From NCBI GenBank assembly GCA_017527435.1, contig JAFXQB010000022.1:1-64000 (forward strand): a stretch of DNA of 64,000 nt. Reading direction: 5' to 3'. Below are positions 1-8,542 of the stretch, in pieces. The notes under the pieces are model-generated. The model saw nothing but the letters and a program-made list of their open reading frames with translations. It did not search any database and had not been told where the DNA came from. Made by a program: the position numbers and the translations under genes. Position 1 is the first letter of the stretch; every line of letters starts with the position of its first letter. The DNA is from Salinivirgaceae bacterium. GTDB taxonomy: Bacteria > Bacteroidota > Bacteroidia > Bacteroidales > SZUA-534.

Positions 1-2367
1 ATCACAAGCATCGGTGATGGGGCATTCGGCAGTTGCAGTAATTTGGCATCGGTAACCATTCCAAATTCGGTTTTAAGCATTGGAAACTATGCGTTTTCAA
101 GCTGCAGCAGCTTGGCATCGGTAACCATCTCAAATGGCGTAACAAGCATCGGTGACGGAGCATTCGGTGGTTGCAGTAGTTTAGCATCGATAACCATTCC
201 TAATAGTATCACAAGCATCGGTGATGGGGCATTCGGCAGTTGCAGTAATTTGGCATCGGTAACCATTCCAAATAGTGTTACAAACATTGGCAAGCAGGCA
301 TTTGAATATTGCAATAGCTTGGCATCAGTAAACATCCCAAATAGCGTTACAAGCATCGGCGAGCGGGCGTTTCAAAGCTGTACATCAGTAAACATCCCAA
401 ATAGCGTTACAAGCATCGGTAATGAGGCGTTTGTGAATGTAAAAAACATAGTTTACAATGGTACTGACGAAGGCCGTCCTTGGGGGGCTCTTACAATAAA
501 CGGTGTAATTGATGGTGATTTTGTCTTTGCCGATACCGAGAAAAAACAACTAACCGCGTATGTGGGAAAAGGAGGCTCTATAACAATTCCAAATTCTGTA
601 ACATGCATCGGTTACAGGGCGTTCTCCGAATGCCACAGTTTGGTAACAGTAACCATTCCTAATAGCGTTACAAACATCAGTGATGAGGCGTTCACGTATG
701 TAAAAAACATAGTTTACAATGGTACAGCCGAAGGCAAACCTTGGGGTGCACTTACTATAAACGGTGTAATTGATGGTGATTTTATATTTGCCGATGCCGA
801 GAAAAAACAACTAACCGCGTATGTAGGAGAAGGAGGCTCTGTAACAATTCCAAATTCTGTAACGAGTATCGGTTCATTGGCATTCTATGAATGCAATAAC
901 TTGGCATCTGTAACCATTCCCAATAGTGTCACTCGCATCGGTGATGGAGTATTCTACAATTGCAGCAACTTGGCTTCAGTAACCATTCCCAATAGTGTCA
1001 CTCGCATCGGTGATGGAGCATTCAGCAATTGCAGCAGTTTGCAATACAATGAATATGATAATGCCTTGTATTTAGGAAATAGTGATAATCCGTATTTATG
1101 TCTAATTAAAACCAAGTCGTCCAATATTACTTCGTGCGAGATAAACAGCAGCTGCAAGTGCATATACAATGAGGCATTCTCCTATTGCAGCAGTTTGACA
1201 ACAATTGAAATACCAAATTCAGTGACGAACATCGGTTTTAAGGCGTTTTACCATTGCGACCAGCTTCAATACAACGAATACAATAACTGTTGTTATTTAG
1301 GGAATGATGATAATCCGTATTTATGTCTAATTAAAACCAAGTCGTCCAATATTACTTCGTGCGAGATAAACAGCAATTGCAAGATTATATATGGCGGCGG
1401 TTATCCTTGGGATTGGAGTGGGCTACAAAGTCTGACATCGGTTGTAATCCCAAATTCAGTAACAAGTATCGGTGATTTTGCATTCTGCTATTGCAGCGGT
1501 TTGGCATCAGTAACCATCCCTAATAGCGTTACAAGCATCGGTTGTAGTGCATTCTGCTATTGCAGCGGTTTGGCATCAGTAACCATCCCCAATAGCGTTA
1601 CATGCATCGGTGATTGGGCATTCGCGTATGTAAAAAACATAGATTACAATGGTAGTGCCGGAGGCAGGCCTTGGGGTGCACTTACTATAAACGCTATAAA
1701 CGGAGTAATTGATGGTGATTTTGTCTTTGCCGATGCCGATAAAAAACAACTAACCGCATACGTGGGGAATGAAAGCTCAATAACAATCCCAAATTCTGTA
1801 ACGAGCATCGGTTATAGGGCGTTCAGCAATTGCAGCAACTTGGCTTCAGTAACCATTCCCAATAGTGTCACTCGCATCGGTGATGGAGCATTCAGCAATT
1901 GCAGCAGTTTGACATCAGTAACCATTCCAAATAGCATCAAAAGCATTGGTAATCATGCGTTCAGCAATTGCAGAAGTTTAGCATCAATTGAAATTCCAAA
2001 TTCTGTATCAAGTATCAGTGACAGGGCGTTCATTGGTTGCAGCAATTTAACTTTACAATGCGTGGCAAAGCAAAAACCCGAAGAGTGGATTACCTATTGG
2101 AATTACGACAACCGCCCAGTTGTATGGGGTGGAGCAACCGCCATTTCAGAATTCGCTGCAGATAAAGATAATTTGTTGGTTTACGCCTACGGCAACACCA
2201 TTGTGGTTGAAAACGCAACGGAAGGAATCAGCGTTTACAACGCCATGGGCGCATTGGTTTGTAGGGACGCGATTCATCGCGTCCGCACCGAAATAAATGT
2301 CCGCACCGCCGGAATCTACATTGTAAGGGTGGGGAACACGGTTAAACGGGTTATGGTGAACGATTGA
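1..2367 (+). CDS. BspA-like leucine-rich-repeat surface protein, 5'-truncated by the window edge
   Basis: The reading frame is open from base 1 and ends at TGA 2365-2367; the true start lies before the window. The protein is built of about 23-residue LRR_5 units (pattern TIPNSVTSIGDGAF..CSSL) as in Treponema/Tannerella BspA proteins, which bind host or matrix components. Two other modules are intercalated: a segment starting YVKNIVYNG and running through NGVIDGDFVFAD, present three times, and a QYNEY..YLGN..NPYLCLIKT segment, present twice. The last ~75 residues (ISVYNAMGALV ... AGIYIVRVGNTVKRVMV) look like a type IX secretion sorting tail, so the product is probably exported to the cell surface. 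Near-identical nucleotide repeats inside the gene suggest recent recombination. The ligand is unknown. The family call is firm; the T9SS tail is inferred from pattern only. Confidence 0.88.
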   Translation: MTSIGDGAFGSCSNLASVTIPNSVLSIGNYAFSSCSSLASVTISNGVTSIGDGAFGGCSSLASITIPNSITSIGDGAFGSCSNLASVTIPNSVTNIGKQAFEYCNSLASVNIPNSVTSIGERAFQSCTSVNIPNSVTSIGNEAFVNVKNIVYNGTDEGRPWGALTINGVIDGDFVFADTEKKQLTAYVGKGGSITIPNSVTCIGYRAFSECHSLVTVTIPNSVTNISDEAFTYVKNIVYNGTAEGKPWGALTINGVIDGDFIFADAEKKQLTAYVGEGGSVTIPNSVTSIGSLAFYECNNLASVTIPNSVTRIGDGVFYNCSNLASVTIPNSVTRIGDGAFSNCSSLQYNEYDNALYLGNSDNPYLCLIKTKSSNITSCEINSSCKCIYNEAFSYCSSLTTIEIPNSVTNIGFKAFYHCDQLQYNEYNNCCYLGNDDNPYLCLIKTKSSNITSCEINSNCKIIYGGGYPWDWSGLQSLTSVVIPNSVTSIGDFAFCYCSGLASVTIPNSVTSIGCSAFCYCSGLASVTIPNSVTCIGDWAFAYVKNIDYNGSAGGRPWGALTINAINGVIDGDFVFADADKKQLTAYVGNESSITIPNSVTSIGYRAFSNCSNLASVTIPNSVTRIGDGAFSNCSSLTSVTIPNSIKSIGNHAFSNCRSLASIEIPNSVSSISDRAFIGCSNLTLQCVAKQKPEEWITYWNYDNRPVVWGGATAISEFAADKDNLLVYAYGNTIVVENATEGISVYNAMGALVCRDAIHRVRTEINVRTAGIYIVRVGNTVKRVMVND
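2265..2284. repeat. perfect 20-bp inverted repeat inside the secretion-tail coding sequence
   Basis: Arms GGACGCGAT and ATCGCGTCC are separated by TC. They encode part of CRDAIHRVRT in the C-terminal domain. It resembles a dispersed REP-like palindrome that inserted in frame; only one copy is present in this window. Confidence 0.6.
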
Positions 2368-2390
2368 TTGGCGATTTAATGCTAATATAA

Positions 2391-2419
2391 AGACGGATTT
2401 ACAGTCCGTCTTTTTTTTT
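2391..2419 (+). terminator. intrinsic terminator of the BspA-like gene
   Basis: Stem AGACGGA / TCCGTCT with a 7-base loop is followed by a run of nine T. It begins 23 bases after the stop codon. Confidence 0.85.
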
Positions 2420-2688
2420 GATTCATCAGAAATATCCGCGACAATCATCAACAGTTGTACTTCCATAAGCGCGCAATTCCGGCAATCCGTCGGCAATTCA
2501 GTAACTATATTGTTCTGCAAACCGAAAGATTCATTTCAGCAGATTGTTCTGTTGAAATTGTCTAAAACAACTTATTCGCTGCCAAATCCACAAATCAGGC
2601 ATTTTCAAGCCCAAAAACAAGAAAAAAGGGGATTTTTATATATGCTATTTAACATAATATAAATTATCAAACAAAAGGGGTATTTTAA

Positions 2689-2880
2689 AATTGTTGCTGA
2701 AAATCATCAATTTATATATATACGAACAATGCAAAAAAAATATCGAACCGAAAATTATACAGAAAGAAATCAGCGAAATTTTTCAATTGTTGCTGAAAAT
2801 CATCAATTTATATATATACGAACAATGCAAAAAAAATATCGAACCGAAAATTATACAGAAAGAAATCAGCGAAATTTTTC
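2689..2880. repeat. 2 x 96-bp perfect direct tandem repeat
   Basis: Copies occupy 2689-2784 and 2785-2880, each starting AATTGTTGCTGA and ending GAAATTTTTC. I see no difference between them, so the duplication is recent or under gene conversion. Confidence 0.9.
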
Positions 2881-3016
2881 TATTCAAATCGGCGAAAAAA
2901 TTTTTTAATCAGAATCTCTGAATGCTCGCCAGCGCCAGGCATTTTGCTTCAAATTACACATTCCGCAAATTTCGCTTAAAACCATCAGTTCATCAGATTC
3001 ACGCGAAATATTCAAA

Positions 3017-3105
3017 TCTCAGCGAGTTCGCGTGCCGCCAAAATTGAAGTAAAACGATAAACATATCGAGTTTGAACAAAATATGCGATTCTCAGCGAGT
3101 TCGCG
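3017..3105. repeat. short direct repeat TCTCAGCGAGTTCGCG, two copies
   Basis: A 16-base word occurs at 3017-3032 and 3090-3105, 73 bp apart. Further TTCGCG/CGCGAA words occur at about 3001 and 3128. No function is assigned. Confidence 0.6.
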
Positions 3106-3141
3106 AAAAATTTACAGTGATTCGGGAATTCGCGTCCGCGG

Positions 3142-4068
3142 CTAAAACAACGGTCTGAACGAATGCCAAATTCTCAGCAGCCGGCAATCGATTTTCGAAA
3201 TCTGATAATATTCTGACGGCACAGTTCCGAAACGCTGATACGACTGTTCGACGCCTTCGAGCATGCTGCCTTCGAAATCGAACGTTTTTGTAACCGTTGC
3301 GGCTAGTTTTATGGCATTAAACATTAGAAAATCGCCAACGCCTGAAGCGCGATATTTATCTGGAAACGAATAAGTTAGCGCATACATTGCCGAATTGTCC
3401 CAAACAACGAACAATGCGCCATGCGTAACATTCTCTGAATCAACGGCATACAAGATTGTGCCGGCATTGTGCGCCACGCATTCCGAATGCAGGTTCAGGA
3501 ACAAATCACGCGAAAAACCGGGCTTTTGGCCTTTTTCCATCAATCCGGCAGCAAAAAAATCGTAGAACTTCTCTCCTGCCATATTTTGCCTGATTTCTAG
3601 CGATTTAGCGGCTTTTCGTATGTTTCTTTTCTTCGATTCATCGAAATTGCCAAACACGCGGTCAATGTCAGTTAAATCGTTGATTTTTAAGCTGTAGCGT
3701 GTTGTCTGCTGAAAGCCGTGCCACAAATACGGTGTCCAATATTTGAACGTATGGCTCATGTTGATGGCCGTGAATGCGGCCTTGGGCATACGGCTGATAA
3801 AATATTCCGATGCCATTTTGTTGTGGCTCAATGTGTTATCCGCGAACGAGTATTCGCCAAGAAACTGCGTCAGCGGCGGCATTACAATATAGCGCAGGCC
3901 GCATTTCCGCTTGACTAAACATACAAACACCGACTCAACGCCGCCATTCCTTTCAAAAGCATCGGCAAGCCACTCTCCGCCTTCGCAAACGGCATTTAGC
4001 CACCACGATTTGAAGAAAATCGGCAGCTTATCATCGAGCAATTTGTAGTGTTCCTTATCCATTGGCAT
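3142..4068 (-). CDS. GNAT / FemAB-like acetyltransferase (BioF2-like domain)
   Basis: A 308-residue cytosolic protein with the two-lobed acyltransferase look of the Acetyltransf_6 (BioF2-like) family. The C-terminal half contains KKRNIRKAAKS, GFSRDLFLNL, then LYAVDSENVTHGALFVVWD and YRASGVGDFLMFNAI, typical of the CoA-binding lobe. Such proteins transfer acyl or aminoacyl groups in envelope polysaccharide or cell-wall metabolism; the substrate cannot be read from sequence. The start chosen gives MPMDKEHYK; the second ATG two codons later is equally possible. It stands 85 bp downstream of the NlpC/P60 gene on the same strand, so co-transcription is possible. Confidence 0.75.
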   Translation of the reverse strand: MPMDKEHYKLLDDKLPIFFKSWWLNAVCEGGEWLADAFERNGGVESVFVCLVKRKCGLRYIVMPPLTQFLGEYSFADNTLSHNKMASEYFISRMPKAAFTAINMSHTFKYWTPYLWHGFQQTTRYSLKINDLTDIDRVFGNFDESKKRNIRKAAKSLEIRQNMAGEKFYDFFAAGLMEKGQKPGFSRDLFLNLHSECVAHNAGTILYAVDSENVTHGALFVVWDNSAMYALTYSFPDKYRASGVGDFLMFNAIKLAATVTKTFDFEGSMLEGVEQSYQRFGTVPSEYYQISKIDCRLLRIWHSFRPLF

Positions 4069-4153
4069 TCATACATTTACACAAATAACGCCTATGATAG
4101 GCTTTTGATTGTGCAATCGCAAAAATAGTTTTTTTTATCGGTCGGCCCGCCAT

Positions 4154-4711
4154 TCACTTAACCCGCCCGCCTTTGATGAAGGTGTTTCGGTAGTATTCCT
4201 TGTCGAGACTGTTCACTTCGACGCCTTTTGACGTGCTTGCATGGGCAAACTTGCCGTTTTTCAGGTACACACCAACGTGATTCGGCTTTTTAGAGCGTTT
4301 GCCGTCGGTGCGGAAGAAAACAAGGTCGCCTTCGCGCAGCTTGCCCTTGCGGATGCGCCGGCAGTCGTCAGAGTAAATGTCTTCGACCGTGCGGTGCAGC
4401 TTGATGCCATACACATCTTTATATATGGCATCGGCAAATCCCGAGCAATCGACACCGCTTTTCGTGTTGCCGCCAAGCCTGTACCTTACGCCCAACCACG
4501 ACGAAACCTGCTTGTAGAGTTTGATATTGTCCTTTTTGGTGATTTCAATTCCCATCCGCTTCGAAAGCGCGGCACGCTCGTCGGCGGCATTGCGCGACGC
4601 GGCACACGACGACACCAGAAACAAAACCGCCACCGCCATTGGCAGTAACCTTAAACTGTTTCCGATTTTTTTCAGAAAACTCAATCCGTTTAAAGCAGCG
4701 ATTTTGACCAT
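4154..4711 (-). CDS. NlpC/P60 family peptidoglycan endopeptidase, lipoprotein
   Basis: A lipoprotein of about 185 residues. An N-terminal hydrophobic segment (LLPMAVAVLFLV) ends in a lipobox, SSC, so the mature protein is probably anchored in the outer membrane. The NlpC/P60 domain shows the catalytic cysteine in VDCSGFADAIY, the histidine in PNHVGVYLKNGKFAHAS, and GDLVFFRT between them. Members cleave D-gamma-glutamyl-meso-diaminopimelate bonds in stem peptides, so a role in peptidoglycan turnover is likely. The frame opens at TTG 4714; I use the ATG at 4711 immediately after it. Confidence 0.88.
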   Translation of the reverse strand: MVKIAALNGLSFLKKIGNSLRLLPMAVAVLFLVSSCAASRNAADERAALSKRMGIEITKKDNIKLYKQVSSWLGVRYRLGGNTKSGVDCSGFADAIYKDVYGIKLHRTVEDIYSDDCRRIRKGKLREGDLVFFRTDGKRSKKPNHVGVYLKNGKFAHASTSKGVEVNSLDKEYYRNTFIKGGRVK

Positions 4712-4823
4712 CAAATATTATGTTAAATAAAACTCTTTTTTGAACAATTTTTGAAAATCCCCGTTTTTTAGTCGCAACCGGACGATATTTTACAAAAATA
4801 CACAGCCTGAAAATTGCCAAATT

Positions 4824-5861
4824 TTACTTTTGTAAACCAAATTTTACCGCCTTGTTTACATCTTTCGCCAGGCTTGGACCATAATAAATGAACCCTGTGA
4901 ACACCTGAACAAGCGATGCACCAGCCTTTAATTTCTCGACGGCATCGTCGGGCGACATGGTGCCACCCACCCCGATTATCGGCAGCTTTCCTTCGGTTTT
5001 TTGGCTTATATATCTGATTATCTCGACCGAACGGTCACGCAGCGGAAGACCGCTCAAACCGCCATTGGCAATCTGTTTAACACGCTCGGCATCGGTTTTG
5101 AGCCCGTCGCGCCGAGTGCTAGTATTGGCTGCCACCACCCCGTCGATGCCGTTCTGCGCAATGGCTTCGAGCGTATCGTCAATCTGTTCAAACGTCAGGT
5201 CGGGCGATATTTTGAGCAGAATGGGCTTATAGACAGGCTTTTGAGCCCGCAGTTTGGTCAGAGTACCCAGAATCAGGTCAAGCGAATCCTTATCCTGCAA
5301 CTTGTGCAGATTGGCCACATTCGGGCAACTGACATTTATTGTAATGTAATCGACGTGATCGTAAAGAGCCTGAAAATCCGCCGTATAGTCGTCGAGAGCG
5401 TTCTCGTTTGGCGTTGCGGTATTCTTGCCGATGTTGCCACCAATCACAATCTTGTGGTTGCGACGACGCAGTTTACGCACGGTGGCGTCAACACCTTTGT
5501 TGTTAAAGCCCATGCGGTTGATGAGCGCGCCATCGGCAGGCAAGCGGAACAAGCGCGGCTTGGGATTGCCCGGCTGCGGACGCGGCGTCACGGTGCCAAT
5601 CTCGACATGACCGAACCCCAAGTGTCCCAGCATTTTATACACTTCGGCGTTCTTATCGAAACCGGCTGCAACACCTATTTTGTTCGGGAATTTTATGCCG
5701 CAAAATTCCGTTTCCATTTGTAAACGCTTCGGATTGTAGAACAACCCCATCAAATGCCCCAACCCAGTGGCGCCGGCCACTTTCAGACCCGTATTTATCA
5801 CACAATGAATGCGTTCGGGGTCGATGCGGAATAGCAAGGGGCGAATTATAGTCCTGTACAT
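4824..5861 (-). CDS. pyrD: dihydroorotate dehydrogenase, quinone type (class 2)
   Basis: Oxidises dihydroorotate to orotate in pyrimidine synthesis. The N-terminal helix pair (YRTIIRPLLFRIDPERIH) is the membrane/quinone-entry segment of class 2 enzymes, and the length of 345 fits. Barrel motifs are clear: GVAAGFDKN, GTVTPRPQPGNPKPRLFRL, NRMGFNNKG, KISPDLT, GVVAANTS, GGLSG, IIGVGG (FMN phosphate site). The base position reads NVSCPN, with Cys where class 2 enzymes usually have Ser (NISSPN); this is discussed in the findings. Electrons would pass to menaquinone, consistent with menA nearby. ATG start; the gene is followed by its own gap, so it is probably monocistronic or leads the two genes downstream. 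Confidence 0.95.
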   Translation of the reverse strand: MYRTIIRPLLFRIDPERIHCVINTGLKVAGATGLGHLMGLFYNPKRLQMETEFCGIKFPNKIGVAAGFDKNAEVYKMLGHLGFGHVEIGTVTPRPQPGNPKPRLFRLPADGALINRMGFNNKGVDATVRKLRRRNHKIVIGGNIGKNTATPNENALDDYTADFQALYDHVDYITINVSCPNVANLHKLQDKDSLDLILGTLTKLRAQKPVYKPILLKISPDLTFEQIDDTLEAIAQNGIDGVVAANTSTRRDGLKTDAERVKQIANGGLSGLPLRDRSVEIIRYISQKTEGKLPIIGVGGTMSPDDAVEKLKAGASLVQVFTGFIYYGPSLAKDVNKAVKFGLQK

Positions 5862-5976
5862 TGGATTTGATGTTTAAAAACACCCAAAGATAAAACAATA
5901 CGGCGCGAAGAAAGCCCCCGCGCCATACTTATATCTACAATTTGCTAACAACAGCAAAAGCCTGTAACAAGCTATC

Positions 5977-6489
5977 TCACTGCTTGTTATATACGGCAAA
6001 CGTGTTGTCGGAATACAAAACCAGCACCTGTTTGACTTCGACCGAACGGCCTACAGTGGCGGTAATCGTCGTTGCGGCCGAGTTAACAGATTGGCCGACA
6101 ACCTGAGATGGTGCCTGTGCATCATTTTGAGATTCTGTCGATTGAGTTTCGGGCTCAGAAACAGAGGCCATATCGTCTGCCGCAGGATTCCCACCATTAT
6201 CCGCACTGTCAGGAACGTTGTCTGCATAAGGGTCGGGCTCGCCAATCTCATCGAAAATTGTCTTTTGCACCGGTTGGCGACGAATCTCGCCACGTCCCAT
6301 CACAAGCCAATCGGTGTTGTAATGCGGAAAGGTGGAAAGAATTTTCTGTAGTAACTCAAGGCTTGGGCCGCTGCGGCCATTCAATATGTGTGACACATTT
6401 GAGCGCTGTATGCCTACCATATCAGCAAATGCCGCTGCCGTTACACCTTCTAAAGCAATAATCTTTGCAATCCGTTCACGTATTTCCAT
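5977..6489 (-). CDS. XRE-family helix-turn-helix transcriptional regulator
   Basis: A 170-residue protein with an N-terminal helix-turn-helix in residues ~3-60 (IAKIIALEGVTAAAFADMVG, then IQRSNVSHILNGRSGPSLE, the recognition part). The segment PHYNTDWLVMGRGE is typical of Bacteroidetes XRE proteins. The middle (~75-135) is acidic, Ser/Ala/Gln-rich and likely disordered. A short hydrophobic C-terminus (VLVLYSDNTFAVYNKQ) may mediate contacts. Three dyad-like sites lie just upstream of its start codon, suggesting autoregulation. Target genes are unknown; it is not adjacent to a phage or toxin gene. ATG start. Confidence 0.85.
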   Translation of the reverse strand: MEIRERIAKIIALEGVTAAAFADMVGIQRSNVSHILNGRSGPSLELLQKILSTFPHYNTDWLVMGRGEIRRQPVQKTIFDEIGEPDPYADNVPDSADNGGNPAADDMASVSEPETQSTESQNDAQAPSQVVGQSVNSAATTITATVGRSVEVKQVLVLYSDNTFAVYNKQ

Positions 6490-6504
6490 AGCAAAATATA
6501 TTTT

Positions 6505-6574
6505 TTACAAATGTAACATTTATTGATTTTGATGATATTTACTTTTGTAAATACACAAAATTTAACATTTGTAA
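6505..6574. promoter_or_regulatory. putative operator array TTAC-N4-GTAA upstream of the XRE regulator
   Basis: Dyads at 6505-6516 (TTACAAATGTAA) and 6539-6550 (TTACTTTTGTAA) plus a degenerate one at 6563-6574 (TAACATTTGTAA) lie 16-85 bases upstream of the regulator's ATG. The first overlaps a minus-strand -7-like TAcaTTTG. The arrangement is that of an autorepressor operator; binding is inferred. Confidence 0.5.
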
Positions 6575-7168
6575 CCGCAATCCGAAACAAGTAAAAATCC
6601 GTGTTGAATTTTTAATTTAAATGAATTGCACATTTTATTGGTTATCTATAATTTAGATATATACAATAGTGAATTTTCCATGCGATTACATCCAAAATGC
6701 GGTAAATTATTGTAGCAACAGTTTAAATAGAATTATATAAAATATTGATTACTCGATAAATAGAACACAATATTGTATTGGTTGATAAGTGTAAAATGTA
6801 TGGCGATTCACATTTTTACACCGAACAAATACCCGCTTGGACAATCTTTATATGCGTCTTGATTATTGTTAAATAAACAACGCTTCTATTTCAGGCAAAA
6901 TTCTGTACAGGCACCTTGGTCTTTAATTCACCACACCCACCCCACTCAATTGCTTATTTATCAATCATTCTAATGGATGTTTCAAAGCGACAGATGCGAT
7001 AAAACGCCACAATAATCGTGAAATATGCGAACAGGACCACACCCCTACCCAATCTGTGCGAATCTGAAAGAGTTGAATGCCGCCAATTTTGCCCGTAATA
7101 GGCACAGACACAGTTAATTGCGTTCAAAAACGCTTTGTACGGGTTTTATCGCTAAAAAAGTGTGGCCA
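6575..7168. other. intergenic region without recognised features
   Basis: About 600 bases, A+T-rich to about 6950 and of mixed composition after that. I find no coding frame with family signatures, no hairpin with a T-run, and no long repeat. Promoter elements for flanking genes may be present but are not distinct. Confidence 0.4.
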
Positions 7169-7199
7169 CAAAAAAAGCTCGACCTTTTGGCCGAGCTTG
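7169..7199 (-). terminator. intrinsic terminator after tRNA-Pro
   Basis: On the minus strand AAGCTCG-GCC, loop AAAA, GGT-CGAGCTT is followed by seven T in total. It directly follows the tRNA 3' end. Confidence 0.85.
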
Positions 7200-7272
7200 T
7201 CGGAGTTACTGGATTCGAACCAGCGACCTCTACGTCCCGAACGTAGCGCGCTACCAACTGCGCTAAACTCCG
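7200..7272 (-). tRNA. tRNA-Pro (anticodon CGG)
   Basis: A full cloverleaf reads on the minus strand: acceptor CGGAGTT/AACTCCG, D-stem GCGC/GCGC with loop AGTTGGTA, anticodon stem CTACG/CGTAG with loop TTCGGGA (anticodon CGG), variable AGGTC, T-arm GCTGG-TTCGAAT-CCAGT, discriminator A. That is 73 nt without CCA, which is not encoded. It decodes CCG. It is a single-tRNA unit with its own terminator. Confidence 0.96.
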
Positions 7273-7477
7273 TTCCGTTTTGCGGTGCAAATGTATAAAA
7301 AATATCAAGTGGCAATAAATTGTTTCATCTTTTGTTTTCTGTCGAGTTATTTTTACATATCGGTCTAAAAACAAGCCATTTATAATTATCGGATTAAAAT
7401 TTTTACTGCCCGGACAGTCAGTACAAATGGCTTGGAAACCGATTTCAACAGCAAAAAATGCTGCGCCACCCTTGCAT

Positions 7478-8440
7478 TTATTGCCAACAAACAGTTGCTT
7501 TGAGCGTTGTCGACATATAAGCGACGACATAAAGCACCGACATCAGCAATGTGGTGAGTGACAATCTTTTAAGTTCCGGATCAAGCGTTTTGACATCTTC
7601 GGCTTTGAAAACCCTGATTCCGTGCGCCATCAGCAATACCACCGGCAACGCCACAGGTCCCAACGCCGGCCCTATCGACACGTGACAGCGCCCAATAAAC
7701 AGACTTGCAAAAATCAGAACTACAGCACCAATACACAACGAGAGATGGTAAATCTGCCCAAAGCGCGTGCCGAATCTCACAACCATTGTTATTTTCCCTG
7801 ACAGACGGTCGCTGGCTGAATCTCGTAAATTATTGACATTTAGCACGCCAACGCTCATAAAACCGATGGCCAACCCCATCATAAGCACATTGGCATTGAT
7901 TTGGTGCGTCATGATGAAATATGAACCGACAACTGTTGCTAAACCAAAGAAAATGAGCACCATAAGGTCGCCAAGACCGCGATAGCCGAACGGATTGCGT
8001 CCCATTGTGTACCGCATTGCAGCCACAATTGCGGCAATGCCGATGCCCAAAAACGCCCAAAATCCAACACCAAATCCGAACGAAACCCACAGCATCAGCA
8101 GACCGACGACGAACGAGAGCACTGCGGCAACCACTATTCCGCGTTTCATGGCATCCACAGTCAATCCGCCGCTTTGCAGCGTACGCTGCGGCCCCACACG
8201 GTTCTCATTATCGGTGCCATGCTGAAAATCGCCTAAATCGTTGGCAAAATTGCCCAATATCTGCAACAGTATTGTAGTGACAATAAGCAGGGCGAAAAGC
8301 CGGCCATCGAAACCGCTTCCGTTATTACATTTCCAATAATCGGCATAAGCCATTCCGCAGCCAACAATTATTCCCGACACCGAGAGCGGCAATGTCCGCA
8401 GCCGCGCGGCATCAATCCAACATTTGAGTTTTGTTGCCAT
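7478..8440 (-). CDS. menA: 1,4-dihydroxy-2-naphthoate polyprenyltransferase
   Basis: Attaches the polyprenyl tail to 1,4-dihydroxy-2-naphthoate, the membrane step of menaquinone synthesis. It is a UbiA-superfamily protein with about eight or nine hydrophobic segments. The first diagnostic motif is NFANDLGDFQHGTD, containing the NDxxD metal-diphosphate site, followed by VGPQRTLQSGG; NVNNLRDSASD marks the second Asp-rich site. The N-terminus ARLRTLPLSVSGIIVG is typical of MenA. I use the ATG of MATKLKCW; an ATG two codons upstream is also possible, and the longer frame to 8485 lacks support. Other men genes are not in the window. Confidence 0.93.
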   Translation of the reverse strand: MATKLKCWIDAARLRTLPLSVSGIIVGCGMAYADYWKCNNGSGFDGRLFALLIVTTILLQILGNFANDLGDFQHGTDNENRVGPQRTLQSGGLTVDAMKRGIVVAAVLSFVVGLLMLWVSFGFGVGFWAFLGIGIAAIVAAMRYTMGRNPFGYRGLGDLMVLIFFGLATVVGSYFIMTHQINANVLMMGLAIGFMSVGVLNVNNLRDSASDRLSGKITMVVRFGTRFGQIYHLSLCIGAVVLIFASLFIGRCHVSIGPALGPVALPVVLLMAHGIRVFKAEDVKTLDPELKRLSLTTLLMSVLYVVAYMSTTLKATVCWQ

Positions 8441-8542
8441 AATCATTTTTTTTCGCGTCAAAAATACATTGCTGACGCTGCACAAACAATAAAATTCTCA
8501 AGGCTCTTGAAAATCGGTCGGAAATCGGGATTTGCGGCTCGC

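Larger units (their letters stand above)
2420..3141. other. gene-free, repeat-bearing intergenic region
   Basis: This is about 720 bases of A+T-rich sequence between two genes that point toward each other. It contains a perfect 96-bp tandem duplication and a cluster of TTCGCG/CGCGAA-type words. I see no convincing gene. The only long frame (2691-2921) starts at TTG and stays open because the 96-bp duplication is a multiple of three. Confidence 0.6.

Noticed and set aside
2691..2921. 76-residue reading frame with two 32-residue repeats
   Set aside because: It starts at TTG, has an A+T-driven Ile/Lys composition, and is open only because the 96-bp duplication is a multiple of three. No family resemblance.
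7200..7272. tRNA-Pro as an integration (att) site
   Set aside because: No integrase beside it and no duplicated tRNA 3' end was found; the xerD gene at 24.6 kb is of the chromosomal type.
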